53,503 nucleotides of DNA from an uncultured Thomasclavelia sp. (GCA_910588165.1 CAJUOR010000004.1:1-53503); one strand, 5' to 3'. Counted from the first letter of the stretch, positions 27,182 through 35,855 are shown. Made by a program: numbers and translations. The notes: generated by a model not told the origin, from the letters alone.

Positions 27182-27577
27182 TTAATTGACAAGCGGTTTA
27201 GAAGCGATGCCCATTTGATTTTCAATCATTGAAATGCTGTCCATGACTTGTGTATAAAATTGATATTGAGGATGATTAGGTTTGATTTCATTAAAGACAG
27301 AATGGAGAAAATCTATCCAAATTTCGATATTGGTGTAGATGTACCATTCATTTTTTAATAGACTTTTGAAGTTGACATTGATATCATTACCGGTTGCCAT
27401 CGCTAACATACCTTTAGCTTCATCTTCATGATTAACTAAGTAAATGGCAGAAACGCTGTTGCTTGCCGTTATAAATAATTGACCTAAGCGTTTTTGTTTT
27501 TCACTTTCACTATCATTTTTGTCAAGAATTTCATTAAATTGATTGTATAAATACAATTCTAAATTTTCATCATTCAT
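27182..27577 (-). CDS. Hypothetical protein, 131 residues
   Basis: Not recognised. An acidic, mostly helical soluble protein (MNDENLELYLYNQFNEILDK...), with no signal peptide or membrane segment. It has its own terminator and is divergent from the MazF-like gene at 27713. Codon use matches the neighbours. Nothing in the sequence points to a function. Confidence 0.6.
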   Translation of the reverse strand: MNDENLELYLYNQFNEILDKNDSESEKQKRLGQLFITASNSVSAIYLVNHEDEAKGMLAMATGNDINVNFKSLLKNEWYIYTNIEIWIDFLHSVFNEIKPNHPQYQFYTQVMDSISMIENQMGIASKPLVN

Positions 27578-27712
27578 TTATATCACCTTGTACATATCAT
27601 ACTCTATTTTTGATGTTTTAGATAGTCTTTTGATTAGAAAATGAAAAATTGTTCATAATTTAAAAGTCAAAACATGAAAAAAACAGATACATATAATAGA
27701 GGAGGTAAAAAT

Positions 27713-28234
27713 ATGAGTGTTTATGATGATTTATTTGAAGTAGGTAGATCTTTGGCCAATATTGAAAAAACAGGAATGTACGATGTGGAAAAATATAGTT
27801 GTTCCATTAAACATCTTACAAATCAGTTAGAGTATTTTTATTGTCATTTAGTACCTAAAAGCGGAAGAACCGACAATACTTATTATCATCTGCATCATCG
27901 TCCTAAGGAACATGAAATGGCATACTTTAATATAGGTCGAGGCTTTCCTAAGGAGCTGATGGACGGACATTGGTGCTACATATTAAAAGATTTAGGCTAT
28001 AAAATGTTGGTGATTCCAAGCACTTCTGTCAAAAAAGATTCCAAAGAATGTCATCCTCACTTTGAAATGGATATTGATGTTTTAATGGACGGACATCTTT
28101 GTGTGAGTCGAATTCAGCTAAGTGATATTCGTTCGATCGATGTCCAAAGACTAGATGTACGAAAAAGTTTTTGCGAAGTAAAAACACCACGAAAGAAGAT
28201 TGTGGATTTTACCAAAAACAATCTATTAGAATAG
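27713..28234 (+). CDS. MazF/PemK-like fold protein, apparently solitary
   Basis: A 173-residue protein starting MSVYDDLFEVGRSL after AGAGGAGG. From about residue 75 it resembles the MazF/PemK endoribonuclease-toxin fold. NIGRGFPKELMDGHWCYILK matches the N-terminal 'GxG...H.vli' strand-loop. KMLVIPSTSVK is the following strand. SRIQLSDIRSIDVQRLDVRK matches the C-terminal '...IRTIDKxRL' block. About 75 residues precede this and are not recognised. No antitoxin-like small gene lies next to it. It may be a toxin relative adopted for another role. The family call is from pattern memory, so moderate. An in-frame ATG at 27674 has no ribosome site. Confidence 0.55.
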   Translation: MSVYDDLFEVGRSLANIEKTGMYDVEKYSCSIKHLTNQLEYFYCHLVPKSGRTDNTYYHLHHRPKEHEMAYFNIGRGFPKELMDGHWCYILKDLGYKMLVIPSTSVKKDSKECHPHFEMDIDVLMDGHLCVSRIQLSDIRSIDVQRLDVRKSFCEVKTPRKKIVDFTKNNLLE

Positions 28235-28310
28235 TTTTAAGCATTTTCTTCTTTTTCTTATAAAATATTACTAAAATTTTATAGAAATAATACAAAAATA
28301 GATGTTAATG

Positions 28311-28319
28311 TGCTATAAT
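28311..28319 (+). promoter_or_regulatory. Extended -10 promoter for the dipeptidase gene
   Basis: TGCTATAAT (TATAAT at 28314-28319) with a weak TACAAA 17 bases upstream. Confidence 0.5.
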
Positions 28320-28348
28320 CATTTCCGTAAATGAGGAGGAAATGAACC

Positions 28349-29770
28349 ATGGACAAAAATATTTTGACTAAGTTATATGCTTGGATAGATGAAAGACAAG
28401 ATGAAATTATTGAAAATTTATGTGATGTGGCATCTATTCGTAGTGTTTCAGATGCTAAAAGCGATGTAAAACCTTATGGGCAAGGTTGTTTAGATGTTTT
28501 AAACAAGATGTTAGAAAAGGGGAAAGCCGCTGCTTTTAAAACCCAGAATTTCGATAACTATGTCGGTAGTATCTTGTATGAAACAGGGGCTGCAAAGGAA
28601 AATACAATCGGTGTGTGGGCACACTTAGATGTTGTACCTGAGGGTGAAGGTTGGACAATGACAGAACCTTACAAACCGACTTTAAAAGATGGTTTACTGT
28701 TTGGAAGAGGCGTAGGCGATAATAAGAGTGCAGCTATCGGAACTTTCTATATCCAACAAGCTATTCGAACTTTAAATATTCCATTGAAACATAATATAGA
28801 ATTGTTTTTAGGAACGAGTGAAGAAACAGGCATGAGCGATGTGGAGTATTATGTTGCTCATTATCCAACTCCGAAATTTTCCTTAGTTCCCGATGCCGGT
28901 TTTCCGGGCGTTTGCGGTGAATTCGGACGTGTTCAATATGATTTAGTTTCAGATACTACTTTATCTAGCGACATTGTGGATTTATATGCCGGCAGTGTTT
29001 TCAATATTATTCCTAATAAGGCAACGGTTGTTTTAAAAAAGAACGCCGAGTTAGATTTAACTAAAATTCCTCAAGAGAATTTTACAGTAACGCAAACGGA
29101 AGATTTAGTAACGATAGAGGCAGCCGGATTGTCAAGACATGCGGCTATGCCGGAAGGAAGCATCAATGCCATTTATCAGTTGACAAAAGTTTTAAAAGAT
29201 TTACCGGGATTAAAGGCAAGCGACCAAGCGATCTTTAAATTTTTGACAGATGTCAATGAGGACTCTTATGGCACATTCTTAGGATTTGCGAAAACCGATG
29301 ATATTTCCGGTCAAACTGTATCAAGCGGAACGGTTTTGAAAGTCAAAGAAGGACATGTTTATTTAACGAATGATTGCCGTCATTGTGTCACAGATACAAA
29401 TGAACACATTATTGATATGATTAGTAAGACGGCAGCAAAACATCAATTCCATTTAGAAGTCTTATTACAAAGTAAACCGGCTTTTATCGATCAAAACAGT
29501 CAAGCTGTTCAGACGATTTCTAAAATTTATCGTGAATACACAGGCGATGAAGAAAAGGAAATGCGTATTGGTAAGGGCGGAACTTATGCCGGAAAAATTC
29601 CTATGGCCGTTGCGACCGGTATTACATTAAAAGATGAAGAAGTTTCAATCGAGTTACCGGCAGGACATGGTGGAGCACATCAGCCTGATGAATATATTTC
29701 AGTCAAAGGTTATATGGAAGGAATTAAATTATTGGCAACCATCATTTTGAATTTAGATGAAGTTTTATAG
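28349..29770 (+). CDS. pepV: M20 family dipeptidase (PepV/Sapep-like)
   Basis: Zinc-dependent dipeptidase in the cytoplasm, 473 residues, normal for PepV. Metal and catalytic motifs in order are VWAHLDVVPEGEGW (His and Asp), GRGVGDNKSAA (bridging Asp), GTSEETGMSD (general-base Glu pair), VPDAGFPG (Asp) and near the C-terminus GGAHQPDEY (His). A lid domain lies between. It probably recycles dipeptides from imported peptides; an Opp-type peptide-binding protein is encoded at 51.2 kb. A good ribosome site GAGGAGG lies upstream, and a perfect hairpin terminator follows. Confidence 0.9.
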   Translation: MDKNILTKLYAWIDERQDEIIENLCDVASIRSVSDAKSDVKPYGQGCLDVLNKMLEKGKAAAFKTQNFDNYVGSILYETGAAKENTIGVWAHLDVVPEGEGWTMTEPYKPTLKDGLLFGRGVGDNKSAAIGTFYIQQAIRTLNIPLKHNIELFLGTSEETGMSDVEYYVAHYPTPKFSLVPDAGFPGVCGEFGRVQYDLVSDTTLSSDIVDLYAGSVFNIIPNKATVVLKKNAELDLTKIPQENFTVTQTEDLVTIEAAGLSRHAAMPEGSINAIYQLTKVLKDLPGLKASDQAIFKFLTDVNEDSYGTFLGFAKTDDISGQTVSSGTVLKVKEGHVYLTNDCRHCVTDTNEHIIDMISKTAAKHQFHLEVLLQSKPAFIDQNSQAVQTISKIYREYTGDEEKEMRIGKGGTYAGKIPMAVATGITLKDEEVSIELPAGHGGAHQPDEYISVKGYMEGIKLLATIILNLDEVL

Positions 29771-29779
29771 TCAAGCGAA

Positions 29780-29811
29780 AAAAGTCGTGAAACCCCAAGT
29801 TCACGACTTTT
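29780..29811. terminator. Bidirectional terminator between pepV and ackA
   Basis: AAAAGTCGTGAA (29780-29791) pairs perfectly with TTCACGACTTTT (29800-29811), with A's before and T's after. Confidence 0.85.
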
Positions 29812-29885
29812 GTTAATTGATGGAATAGTAATGGTTTAAACTTAGTTTTGAAATTTTGCGTTTAGCTTTTAAGCTATTTCAGAGC

Positions 29886-31076
29886 TTATAAATTCAATAG
29901 ACGTTTGGTATCTCTTGCAATGACTAGTTCTTCATTAGTAGGAATGACAAAGACTTTCACTTTCGATTTTTCTGTACTAATCAGACGATCAGGTGTGCGG
30001 TCTTTATTTTTTGCTTCATCAATCTCAATGCCTAAAGCTTCTTTTATTTCATTGATGATGGCAGTTCTGGCTGTAAATGAATTTTCACCGATTCCTGCCG
30101 TAAAACAAATCGCATCTAATCTACCTAATTGGATATAATAGCTTCCGATAAAATCAGCGACACGACGAGCAAATATCTTTAAGGCTGTTTGGGCTTTGTC
30201 ATCGCCTTGGTTGGCAGCTGCTTCGACATCACGATAATCGCTTGAAATTTTAGATACACCCAATAGTCCGGATTCTTTGTTTAAGATGTTGTCCATTCTT
30301 TCCGGATCAATATCTAACTGTTTCATTAAGAAAGTTACAATAGAAGGGTCGATTTCTCCACAGCGACTTCCCATCATAATACCGGTTAAAGGTGTAAAAC
30401 CCATGGTTGTATTGATTGATTTCCCGTCTTTTACAGCACACAAGCTTCCGCCAGCCCCTAGATGACAAACGATAATATTAGAATGCTCTGGATTTCCTAA
30501 TAATTCACGACATCTTTCAGATACATAGCGATGGCTTGAGCCATGGAAACCGTAACGGCGGATATGGTATTTTTCATAATATTCATAAGGAATAGGATAT
30601 AAAAAGCTTTCTTTATTCATCGTTGAATGAAAAGCTGTATCAAAGACAGCGACATGACCAACTTGAGGCATAGCTTCTTTAAATGCGTAATAACCGGTTA
30701 GATGCGCAGGATTGTGTAGTGGGGCAAGGTTGGCAATAGAGGCAATACTATTAGCGACATGGCTGTCAAAAACAGTTGAGTCCAAAAATAAATCTCCACC
30801 TTGCACGACACGATGTCCTACACCTTGAATCTCATCTAAGTTTTTCACAACATCATGTTCAAGTAGACTTGCCAATAAAAGCTCAACAGCTTTTTTATGA
30901 TTTTCAATAGGTAAAGTTTGGACAAATTTTTCATCTTGATATTTCAGGGTATAAATCCCGTCTTTTAACCCTATGCGTTCTACAACACCGGAAGCGATTA
31001 CCGATTCATCATTCATTTCAAATAATTGGAATTTCAATGATGAACTACCGGCATTAACCGCAATAATTTTTGCCAT
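29886..31076 (-). CDS. ackA: Acetate kinase
   Basis: Interconverts acetyl phosphate plus ADP and acetate plus ATP, the last step of acetate fermentation, in the cytoplasm. It has 396 residues. IIAVNAGSSSLKFQLF at the N-terminus, VFDTAFH, YGFHGSSHRYVSERC and FTAGIGENS are the family motifs. The ATG at 31076 follows GAGGAGATGA; an upstream in-frame ATG at 31112 is unnecessary. No pta lies next to it. A cre-like sequence overlaps its likely promoter. It is divergent from the thiamine transporter gene. Confidence 0.96.
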   Translation of the reverse strand: MAKIIAVNAGSSSLKFQLFEMNDESVIASGVVERIGLKDGIYTLKYQDEKFVQTLPIENHKKAVELLLASLLEHDVVKNLDEIQGVGHRVVQGGDLFLDSTVFDSHVANSIASIANLAPLHNPAHLTGYYAFKEAMPQVGHVAVFDTAFHSTMNKESFLYPIPYEYYEKYHIRRYGFHGSSHRYVSERCRELLGNPEHSNIIVCHLGAGGSLCAVKDGKSINTTMGFTPLTGIMMGSRCGEIDPSIVTFLMKQLDIDPERMDNILNKESGLLGVSKISSDYRDVEAAANQGDDKAQTALKIFARRVADFIGSYYIQLGRLDAICFTAGIGENSFTARTAIINEIKEALGIEIDEAKNKDRTPDRLISTEKSKVKVFVIPTNEELVIARDTKRLLNL

Positions 31077-31119
31077 TTTATTCATCTCCTCTTTAATAAT
31101 TAAGCAATTCATTTCTATT

Positions 31120-31133
31120 ATAAAACGTTTTCA
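31120..31133 (-). promoter_or_regulatory. cre-like site at the ackA promoter
   Basis: Minus strand TGAAAACGTTTTAT matches the CcpA consensus TGWAANCGNTNWCA at 12 of 14 positions. It overlaps the probable -10 TATAAT of ackA. The position suggests repression, not the activation known for Bacillus ackA. Confidence 0.4.
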
Positions 31134-31165
31134 TTGATTTTACTAGACCAAAAAAGGAAAACTTC

Positions 31166-31194
31166 TTGCTTTTACAGATAAAAGTGTTTAAAAT
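31166..31194 (+). promoter_or_regulatory. Promoter for the TPP riboswitch/thiT transcript
   Basis: TTGCTT (31166-31171), 17 bases, TAAAAT (31189-31194), immediately upstream of the riboswitch. Confidence 0.6.
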
Positions 31195-31202
31195 GTATTG
31201 TG

Positions 31203-31351
31203 TCAGGGGTGCCATAGTGAAGTGGCTGAGAGGAAACTTTTTGTTTTCAACCCTTAGAACCTGGATCTGGTTAGTACCAGCGTAGGGAGATGAATTTCGA
31301 TAGTTGAAATGAAGTCCCCACGTTTTGAGGGACATTTTTTGTTCCTCAAAA
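31203..31351 (+). promoter_or_regulatory. TPP (THI-box) riboswitch with transcription-terminating platform
   Basis: The aptamer (about 31203-31292) has the conserved AGGGGTGCC, CTGAGAGG, ACCCTTAGAACCTGGATCTGG and TTAGTACCAGCGTAGGGA blocks. Downstream, GTCCC (31314-31318) pairs with GGGAC (31329-31333) before T6, a terminator. An alternative stem, TTTTGAGGGACA (31323-31334) with TGTTCCTCAAAA (31340-31351), shares bases with it. TPP binding would switch off the thiamine transporter gene. Confidence 0.95.
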
Positions 31352-31373
31352 TAGAAGAAATGGAGGAATAAAA

Positions 31374-31931
31374 TTGAAAAAAGTATTTCAGGTCAGAATG
31401 ACAAGTGTAACGATGGTTTACATGGCAATGTTTATGGCATTAACGGTATTATTGAGTTTTATCAATAGTTTTTTTCCGGAAATGGCTCAAGGAGGCACGG
31501 TTTCAATTGACATTATCGCTATTTTTATCTGTGCTTATATGATGGGGGCAGGTTATGGGGTGATTTGCGGTATCGGAACTGCCCTTCTGCAATTTGTTTT
31601 AGGCATGGCACAATTTTGGGGACCATGGTCTGTGTTGTTAGACTATGTTTTACCACTGGCGGTTTGTGGGCTAGCCCCTTTAATTAAAACAACTAAAATC
31701 AAAAATATAGACATCTATTGGGGTGTTATATTCTCTGTGTTTTTGAAATTCTTGTGTCATTTTGCTTCCGGGGCTTTCCTATTTGGCAGTAGTGCGCCGG
31801 AAGGTATGTCTCCGCTTGTTTATTCATTGACATATAATGTCCCTTATAATCTTGCGACAATGCTTGTTTGTATGATAGTGATGCCTATGATTTATCCTAG
31901 AATCGAAAAAGCCGCTAAACGTTTTAACTAA
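31374..31931 (+). CDS. thiT: ThiT thiamine transporter, ECF S-component
   Basis: Substrate-capturing membrane subunit for thiamine of the energy-coupling-factor transporters, 185 residues with six hydrophobic helices. The family block KFLCHFASGAFLFG, the early GGTVSIDIIAIFI segment and the LDYVLPLA stretch fit ThiT, and the TPP riboswitch supports the substrate. The start is TTG at 31374, seven bases after TGGAGG; no ATG fits. The EcfA/A'/T module must be encoded elsewhere. Confidence 0.93.
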   Translation: MKKVFQVRMTSVTMVYMAMFMALTVLLSFINSFFPEMAQGGTVSIDIIAIFICAYMMGAGYGVICGIGTALLQFVLGMAQFWGPWSVLLDYVLPLAVCGLAPLIKTTKIKNIDIYWGVIFSVFLKFLCHFASGAFLFGSSAPEGMSPLVYSLTYNVPYNLATMLVCMIVMPMIYPRIEKAAKRFN

Positions 31932-31934
31932 TTG

Positions 31935-31958
31935 AGGATAGACTTTCTATCCTTTTTT
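31935..31958 (+). terminator. Terminator after thiT
   Basis: AGGATAG (31935-31941) pairs with CTATCCT (31947-31953), then T6. Confidence 0.8.
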
Positions 31959-32119
31959 CATTTGTTTGTGAAAACTTTAGATAAGTAAAATGCTAAAATA
32001 ATCACAAGAAATCAAAATAATTTGAAATTTTCAAGCCTTTATTGAAATATAAAAAGCAAGAGAGCCTTTTTTTCTTGTGAATATTTGTGTATAATAGAAG
32101 CGGAAAAGGAGGTATAGAC

Positions 32120-32656
32120 ATGCAGTTGCCTAAAAGTGGAGAGTATGTTTTGATTCATAGTTATAAACATGACGGTTCAATTCATCGCAGTTGGGAAAAA
32201 GGTTATGTTTTAGATAGCAATAAGAAGCGTACGATTGTCATGAATCAACATACTCTTGTCAATGAAGCTGATGGGCGGATTTGGTATACACGTGAACCGG
32301 CCATCTGTTATTTTCCGCATGATGATTGGTACAATGTTATTTGTATGATTAGAAAAAGCGGTGTTCATTATTATTGCAATATTGCAAGTCCTACCCTTTA
32401 TGATGGTGAGGCTTTGAAGTATATAGATTATGATTTAGATTTAAAAGTGTTTCCGGATGAAAGATATAAAATTCTAGATGTCGAGGAATATAAACAACAC
32501 GCTAAACAAATGGCGTATGGTGAGCAATTGGATAAGATTTTACAAGCGAAGTTGCAAGCTTTAATCAAACTGGCAGAACATAAGCAAGGTGTTTTTGAAG
32601 ATGACTTTGCGAAAAAGTGGTATGAGGTTTTCTTGGAAAGAAGGAGGGAAGCATAA
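32120..32656 (+). CDS. Ntdp-type nucleoside tri/diphosphatase (DUF402/FomD-like)
   Basis: A 178-residue protein resembling the staphylococcal nucleoside tri- and diphosphate phosphatase Ntdp (DUF402 beta-barrel). MQLPKSGEYVLIHSYKHDGSIHR is the characteristic N-terminus. TREPAICYF, WYNVICMIRKSGVHYYCNIASP and the acidic metal-binding stretch YIDYDLDLKVFPD are the family core. The ATG at 32120 follows AAAAGGAGG. Its stop overlaps the tsaE start by one base, so it heads the tsaE-tsaB-rimI-tsaD-rex cluster. A -10 TATAAT lies at 32090-32095. Confidence 0.85.
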   Translation: MQLPKSGEYVLIHSYKHDGSIHRSWEKGYVLDSNKKRTIVMNQHTLVNEADGRIWYTREPAICYFPHDDWYNVICMIRKSGVHYYCNIASPTLYDGEALKYIDYDLDLKVFPDERYKILDVEEYKQHAKQMAYGEQLDKILQAKLQALIKLAEHKQGVFEDDFAKKWYEVFLERRREA

Positions 32657-33102
32657 TGTCGACGATAATTTTACATGATGAAAAAGAAACGATTGCTTTT
32701 GGTGAGAAATTAGGGCAATTATTAAAAGCCGGTGATTTGATTACGATGGAAGGCGACTTGGGGGCAGGTAAAACAACGTTAACTAAAGGCATTGGCTTAG
32801 GCTTAGGTGTCAAACGTGTCATCAATAGTCCGACCTTTAATATTTTAAAAGGTTATCAAGGTAGAATCCCATTGTATCATTTAGACGTTTATCGTTTAGA
32901 AGGCGTTAGCCAAGAGCTAGGCTTTGAGGAATATTATGATGGTGATGGCGTCTGCGTCATTGAATGGGCGCAATTTATTGAAGATGAATTACCTAAAGAA
33001 CGTTTAGAAATAACTTTAAAACATATTGGGCAAGAACGTGAATTAACCATGCAAGCTATTGGTGAGCGTTATGAAGCATTAGTGAAGAAGGTGTTAGAAT
33101 GA
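32656..33102 (+). CDS. tsaE: TsaE, tRNA t6A synthesis ATPase
   Basis: P-loop ATPase of the complex that makes threonylcarbamoyladenosine (t6A37) on ANN-decoding tRNAs. It has 148 residues. Walker A is GDLGAGKTTLTKG; RVINSPTFNILKGY, YHLDVYRLEG and VCVIEWAQF are the other family motifs. AAGGAGGG lies upstream, and it overlaps tsaB by four bases. It works with TsaB and TsaD, encoded in the same operon. Confidence 0.95.
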   Translation: MSTIILHDEKETIAFGEKLGQLLKAGDLITMEGDLGAGKTTLTKGIGLGLGVKRVINSPTFNILKGYQGRIPLYHLDVYRLEGVSQELGFEEYYDGDGVCVIEWAQFIEDELPKERLEITLKHIGQERELTMQAIGERYEALVKKVLE

Positions 33103-33722
33103 GAAGTTTAGTCATTGATACAAGCAATCGTTATTTAGTGATAGCGATGTATGAAAATAATCGGTTATTGGAGGCTATCAGTGAAGTAGGCAGTCAAAGA
33201 CAATCTGAAAATGCGATTCCTTATATTGAGAAGCTTTTAAATCAGTTAGGTTTGGAGCTGTTTGATTTTGATGAGCTGATTGTTACTTGCGGACCGGGTT
33301 CCTATACAGGCGTGCGCGTTGGATTGACAATTGTGAAAACATTGAAAACTGTTCGTCCTAGCTTTAAAGTTAAAATGATTTCAAGTTTAGCAGCTTATGC
33401 GGGAAAAGAAGGAAAGAAAATCAGTGTAATTGATGCTCGTAGCAAGAAAGTTTTTGTGGGGATTTATCAACAAGGTAAAGAGGTTGTCCCTGAACAAATG
33501 ATGGATATTTCAGCTTTTGAAACATTACTATGTCAATACCCCGATTATGAAGTGGTCGGACAAGGGGATATTGTCGGTATTGAAGTGAACGAAAGCTGCA
33601 TCTATCAAAATATGTATGATTTAGCTAAGAAGATAGAAGCGGTAACAAGCGTCCATGCTTTGTTACCAAAATATATTAAAGATGTTGAGGCGAAAAAGAT
33701 ATGGCAACCTCAAGAGAAATGA
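33099..33722 (+). CDS. tsaB: TsaB, tRNA t6A synthesis subunit
   Basis: ASKHA-fold scaffold protein of the t6A complex, 207 residues. The N-terminal LVIDTSNRYLVIAM strand and the VTCGPGSYTGVRVGLT motif are diagnostic. It dimerises with TsaD. Its end overlaps rimI by up to 22 bases. Confidence 0.93.
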   Translation: MRSLVIDTSNRYLVIAMYENNRLLEAISEVGSQRQSENAIPYIEKLLNQLGLELFDFDELIVTCGPGSYTGVRVGLTIVKTLKTVRPSFKVKMISSLAAYAGKEGKKISVIDARSKKVFVGIYQQGKEVVPEQMMDISAFETLLCQYPDYEVVGQGDIVGIEVNESCIYQNMYDLAKKIEAVTSVHALLPKYIKDVEAKKIWQPQEK

Positions 33723-34153
33723 CGCTCGCTGATTTAGTTGTCATCGAAAAGATGGAACAAGAGCTATTCGGGATTTCGGCTTGGCGTTTAGAAGATTATC
33801 GTGCGGATTTATTGGATAATCCTTATTCATATTACTATGTAGTGGAAAAGAATGGGGAAATACTTGGCTATTGCGGTTATTTTGCCTTATATGAAAATGC
33901 TGAGATTTTAACTATCGGCGTAACGAAAGCACATCAAGGTCAAGGGTATGCACGTATGATGATGGATATAATGCTGGAAGGTGCTAAAAATAAAAAAGCG
34001 AAAATGATGAGTTTAGAAGTACGTGTGTCAAATGTACGAGCCCAAAAACTTTATTCGGGCTATGGTTTTGAAGTAGCGGGTGTACGTCCACGTTATTATA
34101 AAGATGGTGAGAATGCTTTATTGATGATAAGAAGTTTGGAGGGAGAGCAATGA
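33701..34153 (+). CDS. rimI: RimI-like ribosomal-protein-alanine N-acetyltransferase
   Basis: GNAT-family acetyltransferase of 150 residues, the size of RimI, which acetylates the N-terminus of ribosomal protein S18. The acetyl-CoA loop is VTKAHQGQGYARMMMD, followed by MSLEVRVSNVRAQKLYSGYGFEVAGVRPRYY in two linked blocks typical of RimI. The start may instead be the ATG at 33719, which forms a four-base ATGA overlap with tsaB like the other junctions here. Its position between tsaB and tsaD is the common Bacillota arrangement. Confidence 0.9.
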   Translation: MATSREMTLADLVVIEKMEQELFGISAWRLEDYRADLLDNPYSYYYVVEKNGEILGYCGYFALYENAEILTIGVTKAHQGQGYARMMMDIMLEGAKNKKAKMMSLEVRVSNVRAQKLYSGYGFEVAGVRPRYYKDGENALLMIRSLEGEQ

Positions 34154-35157
34154 GCTTAATATTGGCAATTGAATCTAGCTGCGACGAAACAGCGATTGCA
34201 ATTATTGATGAAAAACATAAATTATTGGCAAATGTGGTGTCATCTCAAATTGATACCCACCAAATGTATGGGGGGGTTGTACCTGAAATCGCAAGCAGAT
34301 TACACGTGGAAAATATCTCTGTGGTCATTGAAGAAGCTTTGCAGAAGTCAGGGATTGATTTGAAAGATGTTGATGCTTTTGCCGTAACAAAAGGTCCGGG
34401 ATTAGTTGGAAGTTTGCATGTCGGGTTGCAAGCAGCTAAAACATTGAGTTTAGCTTATCGTAAACCTTTGATTGGGGTGCATCATATTGCCGGTCACATC
34501 TACGCCAATCGCTTAGTTGGGGAAATGGTTTATCCTTGCTTAGCACTAGTTGTTTCAGGAGGGCATACGGAATTAGTTTATATGCCTAGTCCTATGAAGT
34601 TTGAAGTGATTGGAACAACGTATGATGATGCCGTAGGGGAGGCTAATGATAAAGTAGCACGTGTGATGGGACTACCTTATCCGGGTGGACCGATTATTGA
34701 CCGTATGGCTAAAACGGGAGAACATACTTATTCATTACCAAAACCATTAAATGATGACACTTTCAATTTTTCATTTAGCGGATTGAAATCGGCTGTGATT
34801 AACCTAGTTCATAATACCAAACAAAGAGGAGAAGACATTATACCGGAGAATTTAGCTCGCTCTTTCCAAGATGTTGTGGTAGATGTTTTAGTTGAGAAAA
34901 CCATTCATGCCGCTAAAGTGTATCAAGTTAAACAAATTGTTTTAGCCGGCGGGGTTGCTGCTAACTCGCAGTTAAGAGAGGTGCTAACTGAAACGGTAGC
35001 ACAACAGTTACCTAAGGTCACTTTGACCATTCCGCCATTATGGTGCTGTACAGATAATGCGGCCATGATTGCAAGTGCGGCTTTAGAAATGTATGCATTA
35101 AATCAGTTTGAAGATTTAAGTTTATCTTGTAAACCGATGATTGATTTGGAGGGATAA
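34150..35157 (+). CDS. tsaD: TsaD, tRNA N6-threonylcarbamoyladenosine transferase
   Basis: Catalytic subunit that transfers the threonylcarbamoyl group to A37 of tRNA, 335 residues. The N-terminal AIESSCDETAIAI, the metal-binding HHIAGHIYANRL (HxxxH) and the later VLAGGVAANSQLR and CTDNAAMIA motifs are clear. It overlaps rimI by four bases and is followed three bases later by rex. It is essential in most bacteria. Confidence 0.97.
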   Translation: MSLILAIESSCDETAIAIIDEKHKLLANVVSSQIDTHQMYGGVVPEIASRLHVENISVVIEEALQKSGIDLKDVDAFAVTKGPGLVGSLHVGLQAAKTLSLAYRKPLIGVHHIAGHIYANRLVGEMVYPCLALVVSGGHTELVYMPSPMKFEVIGTTYDDAVGEANDKVARVMGLPYPGGPIIDRMAKTGEHTYSLPKPLNDDTFNFSFSGLKSAVINLVHNTKQRGEDIIPENLARSFQDVVVDVLVEKTIHAAKVYQVKQIVLAGGVAANSQLREVLTETVAQQLPKVTLTIPPLWCCTDNAAMIASAALEMYALNQFEDLSLSCKPMIDLEG

Positions 35158-35160
35158 TCA

Positions 35161-35811
35161 ATGGATAAAAAGAAATTAAAAATCTCAAAGGCGACAATGT
35201 CGAGATACCCAATCTATTTAAAGGCCTTGCGTAAAATGCAGCATCAAGGCAAAGAGATGTTTTTATCTAGTGAACTTTATGAAGTTACGGGCATTCAAGA
35301 TACAACAATTCGTCGTGATTTCACTTATCTTGCGGATAATGATGGCGATGGCTTAGGGCGTCGTGGAAAAGGTTACGATGTTAAAAAGCTGATTGACAGC
35401 TTTAATCAGGTGTTGGGTTTAGGCTTAGATGAACCGATTATTATTGTCGGTGTCGGTAACTTAGGTCAGGCAATTCTTAAATACAATCGTTGGCATTATA
35501 CTGTCGGTCAGATTGTTTGCGGTTTTGATAAAGACCAGAATAAAGAAGGGGAAATGTTCGGGGTTAAAATGTACACGATTGATGAACTAGAACAGCGTTT
35601 TCCCCAAGGGTGTAAAATTGCTATTTTGGCGATTTCGGAAAATGTTCAAGCAACCGTTGATCGTTTGATGGATTTGGGTGTAAGAGGGATTGTCGATTTT
35701 ACTCATGAACATTTTACCGTTAGACCAGGTGTTGAAGTTCAAACCGTTGATGTCGTGGTGGCAATTCAAGAATTAGTCATTAAAATGCACGTAAATGATG
35801 AAAATAATTAA
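35161..35811 (+). CDS. rex: Rex redox-sensing transcriptional repressor
   Basis: DNA-binding repressor that reads the NADH/NAD ratio and controls fermentation genes. It has 216 residues. The N-terminal winged helix (SKATMSRYPIYLKALRKM, SSELYEVTGIQDTTIRRDFTYL) is followed by the Rossmann motif VGVGNLGQAIL and a C-terminal domain-swap helix. The ribosome site GGAGGGATAATCA overlaps the end of tsaD. In this window ackA and PPDK are possible metabolic targets, but I see no clear Rex operator at them. Confidence 0.95.
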   Translation: MDKKKLKISKATMSRYPIYLKALRKMQHQGKEMFLSSELYEVTGIQDTTIRRDFTYLADNDGDGLGRRGKGYDVKKLIDSFNQVLGLGLDEPIIIVGVGNLGQAILKYNRWHYTVGQIVCGFDKDQNKEGEMFGVKMYTIDELEQRFPQGCKIAILAISENVQATVDRLMDLGVRGIVDFTHEHFTVRPGVEVQTVDVVVAIQELVIKMHVNDENN

Positions 35812-35818
35812 GAATTAC

Positions 35819-35846
35819 TTGCATTAAGCCATAAAAAACGTATAAT
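35819..35846 (+). promoter_or_regulatory. Promoter of the T-box/asnS transcript
   Basis: TTGCAT (35819-35824), 16 bases, TATAAT (35841-35846), just after rex and before the T-box leader. Confidence 0.65.
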
Positions 35847-35855
35847 AATAAGCAT

